From Longimicrobiales bacterium (lineage in GTDB: Bacteria; Gemmatimonadota; Gemmatimonadetes; Longimicrobiales; Gaopeijiaceae), in the NCBI GenBank assembly GCA_958295645.1, contig OY282361.1, positions 2,198,501-2,262,500 of the forward strand: a DNA stretch of 64,000 nt, given 5' to 3'. How positions within the stretch are numbered: the stretch's first letter is position 1; each line of letters opens with the position of its first letter. Below the pieces are notes generated by a model that did not search any database, was not told the DNA's origin, and saw nothing but the letters and a program-made list of their open reading frames with translations. The position numbers and the translations under genes were made by a program. Below, one piece after another: positions 48,108 through 57,068 of the stretch.

Positions 48108-51100
48108 TCACGCCGCGGGCCGCCCCTCCCCCACCTCCACTGGCGGCAGCCCCAGCCTCGCCAGTTCGCTGTTGACCGCGGCCAAGTCCGTTCGCCACAC
48201 CGCGTCCAGGCGGTTCATGTGGCGTTGGAGCTCGTCGGTCATGATTTGGAAGACTTGGCGCATTCCGTCATTGGGACGCCCGTCGCCGCGCTCTACCATG
48301 GACAGCAGGTTGGCTAGGCGGTTGTTCACTTTGATGGGAAAGTTGAGCGGGTCCTGATTGCTCCGGTTCTTGACTTGGTAGATGTCGGCTTCGACGGCGG
48401 AGGCGTTGGCCCGCAGCCGGTCGGCCGCCTCCGACAGGGGCGCGTCGTTGTTCGCCTGCTCCAGCCGGGCGGCCACCTGCTCCTTGACTCGCCGCACCTC
48501 GATCACGGCCCGGTTGGCTTCGTCCACGCGGTCCCAGACGGCTCGCGCGAACTCGTACTGCGCCGCCAAGTCCTCGTCGGTCACGTCTGCGATCCAGGGG
48601 TGGCGCCGCACCTCGACCTCGGTGGTCGCGACCTGCCCGTCCGCGGTCAGGCGAACCTCGTAGCGGCTCGGCGGAACTGTCGGCGCCAGGGTGCGCACGC
48701 CCCACAGGATCATGCCCGGGAAGGTGGCCGCGGGCTGGGTCTTCAAGTCCCAGTGAATCTGGTTGAGTCCATTGCGCGAGGGCATGGCTGGACCGGCCCA
48801 GCGGTCGCGAGCGGGGGGAGTCGCAACGCTCGTGTCCTCGGTTCCCGGCTCGCCGTCCTCTTCCGCGGCAGGCTCCGCAGGCGCCTCGGGCAGGAAGGTT
48901 CGCAGCACTTCGCCGTCCGCCGACAGAATTTCCAGCTTGGCCTCGTCCGGCACTTCGGCGAACCACCACGAGAGCATGATGCCGTTGGCCGACCGGAACG
49001 CCGCGGGCGGGTCGAAGAGCATCATGGGCTGCCGGGCCAAGTCCGGCTGTGCTTGACGCAAGGGCGCAACGTTGTCCAGCACATAGAAGCCGCGGCCGTG
49101 CGTGCCGATCACCAGCTCGTTGTGCTCGGGCAACACGTCCACGACGGGAATGCTGGGCAGCCCCGGATTCAGTTCCTGCCAGTGCGCGCCGTCGTCGTAG
49201 GAGACGTACACGCCGAAGTTGGTACCGGCGTAGAGCAGACCTTCGCGGCGCGGGTCCTCGCTGACCGCGTTGACGTAGGCGCCGTGCGGAATCCCGTCGA
49301 CGATTCGCGTCCACGTCTGCCCGTAGTCGGCGGATTTCCAGATGTGCGGCGCGCGGTCGTCCAGCAGCGCGCGGCGGACGGACATGTACGCCTTGCCGGC
49401 GTGGAAAGCGGAAGGATCGATGCGGCTCACGCGGCCGAACTCGGGCATGTCCGGCGGGGTGACGTCGTCCCAGTTGGCGCCGCCGTCGCGAGTGACGTGC
49501 GCAAGGCCGTCGTCGGAGCCGGTCCAGATGACGTCGGCGTCCACCTTGCCCAGGCCTACGGCGAAGATGGTGGCATAGACTTCCGGGCCGTTCATGTCGC
49601 CTGTGATGGGGCCGCCGGAATGGCCCAACGTGGCCGGATCGGCTCGGGTCAGGTCGGGGCTGAGGCGCTCCCAGGAATTGCCGCCGTCGGTGGTTCGCCA
49701 GAGCCGGTTGGAGGCCGCGTACAAGGCGCCCGGGTCCAGGGGCGAAAAGAGGATGGGAAACGTCCACTGCCAGCGTTCCACCATGTCGGCGGCCGGCTCG
49801 CCCGAATAGAACCAAGGATAGGGATTCACCTCGCGCGTGGTGCCCAGCCGGCGGTCGTACTTGTCGATGTAGCGGCCGTTGTTCACGCCGGAATAGAACA
49901 AGTCGAGATTGCGCGGATCCGGCGCGATGTAGCCGGGTTCGCCGCCCCCGGCCCGGTAGGCCACGTTCATGGAGCCCCGGGTGATGCTGCTGGGCTGGGC
50001 ACCGAAGCGAGGACGGCTTCCGAAGCCCATGCGGCTCGCGTTCCACGCCGACGGCAGGCACAGCGTGCTGTTGTCCTGTTGCGACCCGCAGACGTGGAAG
50101 GGCACGTGGGCAGTGGTCACCGCGTGATAGAACTGGGCCGTGGAGAAGTCCTGGCCCGTCCAACGCGCGCCCGTGTCGAAGCTCACGGCTCCGCCGCCGT
50201 CGTTGCCGACGACGACGTGAGACGGGTCGCCGGGGTCGATCCAGAAGTCGTGAAAGTCGCCGTGCGTGCCGTTGTTGATGACTTCGTAGGTCGCGCCGCC
50301 GTCCTCGGACCGGAAGAACGAAGTGTTCTGCACGTACACCACGTCCTCGTCCGCAGGGTCGGCGAAGACGTGCGTGTAGTAGAAGGCCCGCTGGCGAATG
50401 CGGCGCTCGTCGTTGATCAGCTCCCACGTGGCGCCGCCGTCGTCGCTTCGGAAGAGGCCGCCGTCCGCGTGCTCGAACAGAGCGTAGACGCGATTGGAGT
50501 TGGCGCCCGAGACCGCGATCCCGATGCGCCCCACGACGCCCTCCGGCGGCATCCCCGGATTGCGCGTGATCTCGGTCCAGGTCTCGCCGCCGTCGGCGCT
50601 CTTGTACATGCCGCTGCCCGGCCCGCCCGACGACATCGTGTACTCCTTGCGGAAGGCCTCCCACAGCGTCGCGTAGATCACGTTCGGATCGTTGCGGTCG
50701 ATGGCGATGTCGATGGCCCCGGTGCGCTCGTCGCGGAACAGAACGCGCCGCCACGTGTCGCCCCCGTCGGTGCTCTTGTACACGCCGCGTTCCTCGCTGG
50801 GGACGCTGTACTTTCCGAAGGACGCCACGTATACGATGTCGGGATCCGTCGGATGAACCCGCACCTTGGAGATGGCGTCGGAGTTCGAGAAGCCGACATG
50901 CTCCCAAGTCTCGCCGGCGTCGCGGCTGCGGTAGAGGCCGTCGCCCGGCAGAATGTTGCCGCGAATGCAGGTCTCGCCGGTGCCGATGAAGACGAGGTCC
51001 GGATCCGTTTCGCTGACCGCCACGGCCCCGACCGACGCCGACGCGATCTTGAAGTCGGTGACGGGGAACCAGTCCTCGCCGCCGTCCGTCGTCTTCCAGA

Positions 51101-51398
51101 GGCCGCCGCCGGTCGCGCCGAAGTAAGCCTCCATCGGACGCCCGGCCACGCCGCTCGCGGCTATGGAGCGGCCGCCGCGGTCGGGGCCGAGGTTGCGCCA
51201 TTTGTAGGCGGAGAGGAAGGTGGAGTCGAGGGGGACGGCGGGGAATTCGCGCTGCACCGATATCGACGCCTCGGCTGCCGTTGTCACGGGGGCAGGCTGC
51301 TTGCCCGGGATCAGCGAGGCGTCTGCGTGGTGCGACGAACCCAGCACGGCAGCAACGAACGCGAGGGCTCCAGGGACGCCCAGTTTCATGCTCGTCAT
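48108..51398 (-). CDS. Exported VPS10/sortilin-type beta-propeller protein
   Basis: This protein of about 1096 residues has a signal peptide (GALAFVAAVLGSSHHADA). It contains many BNR/Asp-box repeats, such as LWKTTDGGEDWFPV, LYRSRDAGETWEHV, VYKSTDGGDTWRRV and MYKSADGGETWTEI, building VPS10-like propellers. A C-terminal region (FDPPAAFRSANGIMLSWWFAEVPDE) is a beta domain followed by a coiled-coil-like part (EANRAVIEVRRVKEQVAARLEQAN). These proteins are frequent in Gemmatimonadota and Bacteroidota and may bind glycan or peptide. The ATG at 51396-51398 has AAGGA about 9 bp upstream and begins the signal. Confidence 0.92.
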   Translation of the reverse strand: MTSMKLGVPGALAFVAAVLGSSHHADASLIPGKQPAPVTTAAEASISVQREFPAVPLDSTFLSAYKWRNLGPDRGGRSIAASGVAGRPMEAYFGATGGGLWKTTDGGEDWFPVTDFKIASASVGAVAVSETDPDLVFIGTGETCIRGNILPGDGLYRSRDAGETWEHVGFSNSDAISKVRVHPTDPDIVYVASFGKYSVPSEERGVYKSTDGGDTWRRVLFRDERTGAIDIAIDRNDPNVIYATLWEAFRKEYTMSSGGPGSGMYKSADGGETWTEITRNPGMPPEGVVGRIGIAVSGANSNRVYALFEHADGGLFRSDDGGATWELINDERRIRQRAFYYTHVFADPADEDVVYVQNTSFFRSEDGGATYEVINNGTHGDFHDFWIDPGDPSHVVVGNDGGGAVSFDTGARWTGQDFSTAQFYHAVTTAHVPFHVCGSQQDNSTLCLPSAWNASRMGFGSRPRFGAQPSSITRGSMNVAYRAGGGEPGYIAPDPRNLDLFYSGVNNGRYIDKYDRRLGTTREVNPYPWFYSGEPAADMVERWQWTFPILFSPLDPGALYAASNRLWRTTDGGNSWERLSPDLTRADPATLGHSGGPITGDMNGPEVYATIFAVGLGKVDADVIWTGSDDGLAHVTRDGGANWDDVTPPDMPEFGRVSRIDPSAFHAGKAYMSVRRALLDDRAPHIWKSADYGQTWTRIVDGIPHGAYVNAVSEDPRREGLLYAGTNFGVYVSYDDGAHWQELNPGLPSIPVVDVLPEHNELVIGTHGRGFYVLDNVAPLRQAQPDLARQPMMLFDPPAAFRSANGIMLSWWFAEVPDEAKLEILSADGEVLRTFLPEAPAEPAAEEDGEPGTEDTSVATPPARDRWAGPAMPSRNGLNQIHWDLKTQPAATFPGMILWGVRTLAPTVPPSRYEVRLTADGQVATTEVEVRRHPWIADVTDEDLAAQYEFARAVWDRVDEANRAVIEVRRVKEQVAARLEQANNDAPLSEAADRLRANASAVEADIYQVKNRSNQDPLNFPIKVNNRLANLLSMVERGDGRPNDGMRQVFQIMTDELQRHMNRLDAVWRTDLAAVNSELARLGLPPVEVGEGRPAA

Positions 51399-51441
51399 CA
51401 ACGTTGGTCCTTGAGGAAGGTGGAAGAAAAGGGGTCGGAAA

Positions 51442-51661
51442 CTACGGCGACATCGAACATCCTGTCTTACGTGCCCCGCCCCGTTGCATCGTTCGGCATC
51501 CGAGTTCGGCCACCCGCTCGACGAAGTACCGCGCACTGGGGCAACACGGATGCTCGGCAGCGACACGCAAACCGACCGACTCTAGCCATTCCTTTGAATC
51601 GTTCACTCTCAATAACTCGTCTATCCGCCGGGCCTTCTACTATAAAGCCAACGCTCACCAT
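51442..51661 (-). pseudogene. Frameshifted and truncated TOPRIM-like nuclease gene
   Basis: The frame opens VSVGFIVEGPADRRVIESERFK, the TOPRIM start of the DUF4276-like partners. After AAA (51595-51593), dropping one G gives FK-EWLESVGLRVAAE, which fits such proteins, whereas the actual frame reads FKGMARVGRFAC. So a single extra G at 51591-51592 breaks the gene. The restored frame stops at 51442, far short of about 187 residues. The start overlaps the ATPase stop by 7 bp. Confidence 0.75.
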
Positions 51662-52794
51662 GGCAAACCGCCGTCAAACAAATTGGCCAGCCACGCCTTC
51701 TCCATGCCAAATCCGTCAAAATCGGATTCCTCGAGGTTCCCAGAAGCCACCTGTTTCATTGAAGTGCGGCCGTCCTTCTTGTCGACGAGAACGAGTTCTG
51801 GCAAACGAAGATGGCGAACGACGGATTCGCTGTGCGTGGTGATCCAAATCGGCCTCACCGTGCTTGCCATCTCCCTGAGGAAGCCGATGAACTCTCCGAT
51901 GGCCAAGGGGTGCAATCCGCGTTCCGGCTCCTCGATCAACGTCAGGCAATCCCGATCGCGCCGGTCGAGAATCGCTACCAAGAGGCTGAGCGCGTAGAGC
52001 GTCCCGTCGGACATCAGTCGCGCCGGAAAGCGCTTCTTCGTTCCTCGTTCCTTGAATAGAACAGCAATGTGACCATCTATACGCGTTCGTTGCGTCTCGA
52101 TTTTCTCGACGCCAGGTACCAACATTTCAATCCATTCGCTAATCTGGGTTCGCAAATGTGAATCCGATTCCATGCGACTCAGAACCGATGCCAAGTTGCT
52201 TCCTCTGCCGTTGAGGCTGGAAGGGTCGGTATGGGACGCGTCGGGTTCCTTGGCAGATTGCGGATCGATCCTATACAGCGTAATGCGGCTCAGCAGGCGC
52301 GAGAGAGGATGGGTCGGGAACAGAAACAATGCCGAACGCGTGGAAGGCAATGTTCTGACTGGCTCTTCAGCGAGACCGACGGCCACTTTCACTTCGTCGT
52401 CAGGCCGGTGCACCAAACTAGTGCCGTTGTGTCGTAGTGTTTCCGTAATTCGAGGAAAATCATGCAACTCGTCGATGGTCAAGTTGTATCGAGCCACCGC
52501 TGACGGAGGCGCGAATGCGGGCAATGTCCAGTCCATCGAGAACTCGAATCGCCGGTTGTACGGTGCGTAGCGCTTGGCTGAGCGAATGCTTTCGGCACCG
52601 CCATGCGCGCGCAATGCGGCTTCGACATCGACCCGTACTACGCGCCCCACGAAGTCCAACGCGTCTAAGAAATTGCTCTTGCCGGAGCCGTTCGGGCCTG
52701 CGAAGACAACGAACGGGCCGAGCTTCTGGATCTCCAGCTGGTCGATGCTCTTGTAGTTTGTGATCTTCAGATCGAAGCTGGTGCTGTCAGACAT
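51655..52794 (-). CDS. SMC/OLD-like AAA ATPase (AAA_21-type), third pair, partner nuclease broken
   Basis: This 379-residue protein starts DLKITNYKSIDQLEIQKLGPFVVFAGPNGSGKS (Walker A), with Walker B LTLIEEPERGLHPLAIGEF, the switch ITTHSESVVRHL and the signature-like MSDGTLYALSLLVAILDRR. It appears intact, while its downstream nuclease partner at 51442-51661 is frameshifted and short. The ATG (52792-52794) lies 6 bp after the stop of the exported-protein gene, so it may be read from that promoter. Confidence 0.87.
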   Translation of the reverse strand: MSDSTSFDLKITNYKSIDQLEIQKLGPFVVFAGPNGSGKSNFLDALDFVGRVVRVDVEAALRAHGGAESIRSAKRYAPYNRRFEFSMDWTLPAFAPPSAVARYNLTIDELHDFPRITETLRHNGTSLVHRPDDEVKVAVGLAEEPVRTLPSTRSALFLFPTHPLSRLLSRITLYRIDPQSAKEPDASHTDPSSLNGRGSNLASVLSRMESDSHLRTQISEWIEMLVPGVEKIETQRTRIDGHIAVLFKERGTKKRFPARLMSDGTLYALSLLVAILDRRDRDCLTLIEEPERGLHPLAIGEFIGFLREMASTVRPIWITTHSESVVRHLRLPELVLVDKKDGRTSMKQVASGNLEESDFDGFGMEKAWLANLFDGGLPW

Positions 52795-52800
52795 GTTCCC

Positions 52801-53433
52801 TCACCCCGGCGGCGACGCCCGCTCCCACCGAACCACGTCGATGGCGTCGGCGTCTCCGCAGGAGCCCGGCACCGCGACCACGCCGTCCACGACCACTTCG
52901 TCGCCCGGCTTCAGGCGGCCTAGGTCTCCGGTCAGGGCGTACATGTACTGGTCCGTGTCGCGGAGGCTCATGCAGGGGAGTCCTTCGTCGGTGATGCGGC
53001 CGGTGCGGCGGATCATGCCGTCCTCGTCGGTGACGTGGAAGGGGTCGGAGATGCCGATGGGGCTGAAGTTGCCGTTGAAGACGATGAACACGAGGGGGCG
53101 TTCCCAGGTGGCGTAGGCTGGGATGCGCGCCGTGGCGGAGACTTCGCCCCAGACGCCCTGGGTGCCTTCGGCCAGGGCTTCGAAGCCGGCGCGCATGGCG
53201 CCCACGCCGACGTGTATCTGCGCTTGGAGGGGCAGGTTCTCGGAGAAAATCTGGACAAGCGTTCCAGGCGGGCCGCTTCGGGGCTCGACCGACTGGATGT
53301 GGCGTAACGAGTCGATCGAGGCGAAGATGCGCTGGGCTTGGCCGTCCTGGGGGGCAACTGCGACGACGGCGGCGGCCGCCAGCGTGGCGAGCCGGCGGCG
53401 CCAGCGGCTCGCGATTGAACGACGAACGGACAT
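52801..53433 (-). CDS. Exported protein with IPT/TIG-like domain
   Basis: This protein of about 210 residues has a signal peptide (LATLAAAAVVAVAPQDGQAQ). The mature part opens IQSVEPRSGPPGTLVQIFSENLPLQAQIHVGVG, the IPT/TIG immunoglobulin-like start. A second part (MYALTGDLGRLKPGDEVVVDGVVAVPGSCGDADAIDVVRWE) looks like an OB-type or DUF5818-like tail. The ATG at 53431-53433 is chosen because the signal follows directly. Function is unknown. Confidence 0.72.
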   Translation of the reverse strand: MSVRRSIASRWRRRLATLAAAAVVAVAPQDGQAQRIFASIDSLRHIQSVEPRSGPPGTLVQIFSENLPLQAQIHVGVGAMRAGFEALAEGTQGVWGEVSATARIPAYATWERPLVFIVFNGNFSPIGISDPFHVTDEDGMIRRTGRITDEGLPCMSLRDTDQYMYALTGDLGRLKPGDEVVVDGVVAVPGSCGDADAIDVVRWERASPPG

Positions 53434-53659
53434 CGGCTTCCCCTTACCCGTCGCGGAAACGGCTCCAGGCTCCAAAGTGCGGGCAAACGAGCCGGAAGGC
53501 CAGTCCTAGCGTCGCTGGGACGGCCTGGGTCGCTGAGGCGGCCCGGACTGTAGCTTTACATGCAGGCGCGGCTCGCCGGGACCAAGCAGCGAAGGCCCAA
53601 CGGCTCGCGCCAGCAGCCAGCCACACTTGCCCACACCCTGCCAACCACTCGGAGAAGTC

Positions 53660-56140
53660 ATGCGACGGCGAATCCGCGGGCCCAAGGAGACCACATTCGG
53701 CCGAACCAGTCGCAGGCCGACCGCGGTCCTGCCGATCGCGACCGCCCTCTGCTCGGCCGCCCTCCTGGCGCTCGCGGCCTGCGCCCCCGATGCGCCCCAA
53801 CGCACCGACCAACCCCAGGCACGCCAAGGCTACGCTCATGCCGCCGATGCCCTCGCCGGCCTGATCGAGCGCGAACGGGCGCAGAAGGACCTGGCCGCCG
53901 TCTCGGTCGCCGTGGTGGATCGCGAGGGCCTCGTTTGGGCCGCCGGCTTCGGGGAGCAGTCCCCGGGCGTCCCGGCCAGCGCCGAGACCGTCTACCGGGT
54001 CGGCTCGGTGTCCAAGCTGTTCACCGACATCGCCATCATGCAGCTCGCCGAGGCGTCCGAACTCGACATTGACGCGCCCGTCGCCGACTACTTGCCGGAC
54101 TTCGCTCCCGGTGGCGCGGCGGCCGACAATCCGATCACGCTGCGCCAGCTCATGTCGCACCGGGCGGGGCTCGTTCGAGAGCCGCCCGCAGGCCACTACT
54201 TCGACGATACGGGCACCACGCTCGCGGCCACGGTCGCCAGCCTGTCCGGGGTGCCGCTGGTGTACGAGCCGGGCTCCCGCACCAAGTACTCCAACGCCGG
54301 AATCGCGGTGGCGGGATACGTCCTCGAGGCCACACAAGAGGAGCCGTTCGCCGCATACGTGAAGCGCGCCGTGCTCGATCCGCTCGGCATGACCAGCAGC
54401 GCCTTCGCGCCCGATCCGGACATTGTGAGCGACCTCGCGAGCGCCTACATGTGGGGACTGGACCGGCCCCGGTTCGCAGCGCCCGGCTTCGAGTTGGGGA
54501 TGGCGCCGGCGGGCAGCATGTACTCGACCGTGCTGGACTTGGCCCGCTTCATGGAGGCGATGTTCCGGCGAGGCGAAGGCGAGCACGGGCGGATTCTCGG
54601 CGCCGAGACGCTGGAGTCCATGTGGGAGCCGCAGTACGCCGAGCCGGGCGCGACGACGGGCTACGGGCTGGGGTTCCGCGTGGCGGAGGGTCTCGGCCAG
54701 CGGTGGATTGGGCACGGCGGGGCGATCTACGGGTTCTCGACGCAGCTGTTGTTCGCGCCCGATGCCGAGATCGGCGTCGTGGTGGCGTCGGCGGTGGACG
54801 GCACGAACGCCTTCACGAGCCGGGTCGCGGCCGCCGCGCTGACGCTGGTGCAGGCCGCGCAGGACGGCACGCTTCCCGAAGAGCCATTGCCCGCGCTCAG
54901 CGGCACCGACCCCCTGGCGCCGGACATCGCCCGCGAACTCGACGGCCTGTACGGCGAGGGCGAGGGCGACAGCGACACCGCCATCGAACTCGACGAGCGC
55001 AACGGCCGCCTGTTCCTGACCCCGCTGCGCGGCGGCTTCACGGTCGAGGTCCGCGCACGAGGAGACACGCTGGTCGCGGACGGCAAGCTGGACTCGGGCG
55101 CACGCTACCTGTGGGACGGCTCCGGGTTGGCGCAGCTCTCGGCGCAAGCCGACGCCCCCCTCTCGTTGGCCCGCCGCCCGTCCCAGGGGCTCCCTCCGCC
55201 GCTGCCCAGTCGCTGGGCCGGCTTGGTCGGCGAGTACGGATGGGACCACAACGTCCTCTACATCCTGGAGCGGCACGGGCAGCTTCACGCGCTGATCGAG
55301 TGGTTCTTCCTGTATCCGCTGGAGGAGATCGCCCCCGACGTCTACGCATTTCCAGATGGATGGGGCCTGTATCACGGCGAGCGGCTCCTCTTCTCGCGCG
55401 ACGAGGCCGGGCGCGCCGAGTCGGTCGAGGCGGCCTCCGTGCTCTTTCCGCGCCGCGAAGTGGGCACGGTGGCGGGCGAGACGTTCCGGATCGACCCTGT
55501 TCGCCCGGTGTCCGAGCTGCGCGCCGAGGCCCTCGCCGCCTCTCCGCCCGCCGAAGCCGGTTCCTTTCGCGACCCCGAGCTGGTCGACGTGACCGAGCTG
55601 GAGCCAGGCCTCCTCCTGGACGTCCGCTACGCGACGACGAACAACTTCATGTCCTCCGTGTTCTACGATCGGCCGCGGGTCTTCCTCCAGCGTCCCGCCG
55701 CCGAAGCGCTGGTTAGGGCGCACCGGGCGCTGGCCGAGCACGGCTACGGCCTCCTCCTGCACGACGGCTACCGCCCCTGGCACGTCACCAAGACGTTCTG
55801 GGACGCCACGCCCGAGTCGCAGAAGCTCTTCGTCGCGGACCCCGCGAGCGGATCGCGCCACAACCGAGGCTCCGCCATCGATCTCACGCTCTACGACCTC
55901 GCCACCGGCCGCCCCGTGGACATGGTCGGCGGCTACGACGAGTTCTCGCCCCGGTCGTTCCCCGACTACCCCGGCGGAACCTCGCGGCAGCGATGGCTTC
56001 GCAAGCTCCTCCGGCGCGCCATGGAGGCGGAAGGCTTCACCGTCTACGAGGCGGAGTGGTGGCACTTCGACCACGAGGACTGGAGGGAGTATCCGATCCA
56101 GAACGCGACGTTCGAGGAGGTGGAGGGGAACGGTCGCTGA
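53660..56140 (+). CDS. Fusion of serine beta-lactamase-family hydrolase and D-Ala-D-Ala dipeptidase (VanX/DdpX)
   Basis: This protein of about 826 residues has a lipoprotein-like signal (ALCSAALLALAACA). The N-terminal half is class C beta-lactamase/PBP-like: VGSVSKLFTDIAIMQLA (SxxK), TKYSNAGIAVAGYVLE (YSN) and WIGHGGAIYGF. A middle domain follows. The last 200 residues match VanX/DdpX dipeptidases: SRHNRGSAIDLTLYD and EAEWWHFDHED carry the SxHxxGxAxD and ExxWH zinc ligands. Both parts act on D-Ala-D-Ala-type bonds of peptidoglycan. The fusion suggests cell-wall turnover. GGAG lies 5 bp before the ATG. Confidence 0.9.
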   Translation: MRRRIRGPKETTFGRTSRRPTAVLPIATALCSAALLALAACAPDAPQRTDQPQARQGYAHAADALAGLIERERAQKDLAAVSVAVVDREGLVWAAGFGEQSPGVPASAETVYRVGSVSKLFTDIAIMQLAEASELDIDAPVADYLPDFAPGGAAADNPITLRQLMSHRAGLVREPPAGHYFDDTGTTLAATVASLSGVPLVYEPGSRTKYSNAGIAVAGYVLEATQEEPFAAYVKRAVLDPLGMTSSAFAPDPDIVSDLASAYMWGLDRPRFAAPGFELGMAPAGSMYSTVLDLARFMEAMFRRGEGEHGRILGAETLESMWEPQYAEPGATTGYGLGFRVAEGLGQRWIGHGGAIYGFSTQLLFAPDAEIGVVVASAVDGTNAFTSRVAAAALTLVQAAQDGTLPEEPLPALSGTDPLAPDIARELDGLYGEGEGDSDTAIELDERNGRLFLTPLRGGFTVEVRARGDTLVADGKLDSGARYLWDGSGLAQLSAQADAPLSLARRPSQGLPPPLPSRWAGLVGEYGWDHNVLYILERHGQLHALIEWFFLYPLEEIAPDVYAFPDGWGLYHGERLLFSRDEAGRAESVEAASVLFPRREVGTVAGETFRIDPVRPVSELRAEALAASPPAEAGSFRDPELVDVTELEPGLLLDVRYATTNNFMSSVFYDRPRVFLQRPAAEALVRAHRALAEHGYGLLLHDGYRPWHVTKTFWDATPESQKLFVADPASGSRHNRGSAIDLTLYDLATGRPVDMVGGYDEFSPRSFPDYPGGTSRQRWLRKLLRRAMEAEGFTVYEAEWWHFDHEDWREYPIQNATFEEVEGNGR

Positions 56141-56141
56141 C

Positions 56142-57068
56142 GTGACGGGCTCTCGTCGGACAAGCGCCGACGCCGGACTCGTCCTCGTCGCGCTCATATG
56201 GGGTCTCAACTTCGTAGTCGTGAAGGACGCGCTCGACGAACTCACCCCGCTGGCGTTCAACGCGCTCCGCTTCATTCTGGCGTCGGTGACGGTGGCCATG
56301 CTGCTGCGCGCGCAAGGCAGGCGAATGCTGCCGCCGCGGCCCCGGGACTGGAAGAAGATCGTGCCGCTGGCGCTGGCCGGGCACGTGGCCTTTCAGTTGT
56401 GCTTCATCTACGGGCTGGATCGGACGCGGGCAGGGAACGCGGCGTTGCTGCTCGCGACGTGTCCGCTCTGGGTCGTGGTCCTGAGCGGTCTGCTCGGGCG
56501 CGAGCGCTTCAGCTGGGCCGTGGCCTGCGGAGCCGTCTGCACGTTCGCGGGCACGATCCTGCTGGTCGTGGGGGGGGCGGATGCGGTCGGCAGCAGCGCC
56601 GAAGGCGATCTGATCATGGTCGGCGCGGCCGTTCTATGGGCGCTCTACACGATTTTCGGGCGGCGCATGGTCAAGCGTCACGGGTCGCTGGAGGTTACGG
56701 CGTGGACGCTGTGGGCGGGGACGCCGATCGTGGTCGTGGCGGGGCTGCCGGGGATGGCGCAGGCCGGGCTGGGGTCGCTTTCGCTCTCGACGTGGATCGC
56801 GCTCTTGCACTCGGGCTTGCTGGCCATCGCCGTGGCGTACTCGATCTGGTATCGGGCGGTGGGCGCCATCGGACAGAGCCGGACCGCGGTCTACCAGAAC
56901 TTGGTGCCGGTGTTCGCGCTCGCGGCGGCGTGGGCTTGGTTGGGGGAGACGCCGGGCTTGGTCCAGCTTGCGGGCGCGAGCGTCATTCTGGCTGGTCTCG
57001 TCGTGGCGCGCAGGGGAGGGAGACGGAAGTCGCGCAGGGTCGCCGGACAGGGGGACGCCCGGCGGTGA
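56142..57068 (+). CDS. EamA/DMT-family transporter
   Basis: This 308-residue integral membrane protein has about ten helices arranged as two EamA repeats: GLVLVALIWGLNFVVVKDAL with FNALRFILASV at the start, and GDLIMVGAAVLWALYTIFGRR as the second repeat, ending GETPGLVQLAGASVILAGLVVARRG. Substrates of the family are metabolites and amino acids; none is evident here. The start is GTG at 56142, two bases after the previous stop. Its end overlaps the uvrA GTG start by 4 bp. Confidence 0.93.
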   Translation: MTGSRRTSADAGLVLVALIWGLNFVVVKDALDELTPLAFNALRFILASVTVAMLLRAQGRRMLPPRPRDWKKIVPLALAGHVAFQLCFIYGLDRTRAGNAALLLATCPLWVVVLSGLLGRERFSWAVACGAVCTFAGTILLVVGGADAVGSSAEGDLIMVGAAVLWALYTIFGRRMVKRHGSLEVTAWTLWAGTPIVVVAGLPGMAQAGLGSLSLSTWIALLHSGLLAIAVAYSIWYRAVGAIGQSRTAVYQNLVPVFALAAAWAWLGETPGLVQLAGASVILAGLVVARRGGRRKSRRVAGQGDARR

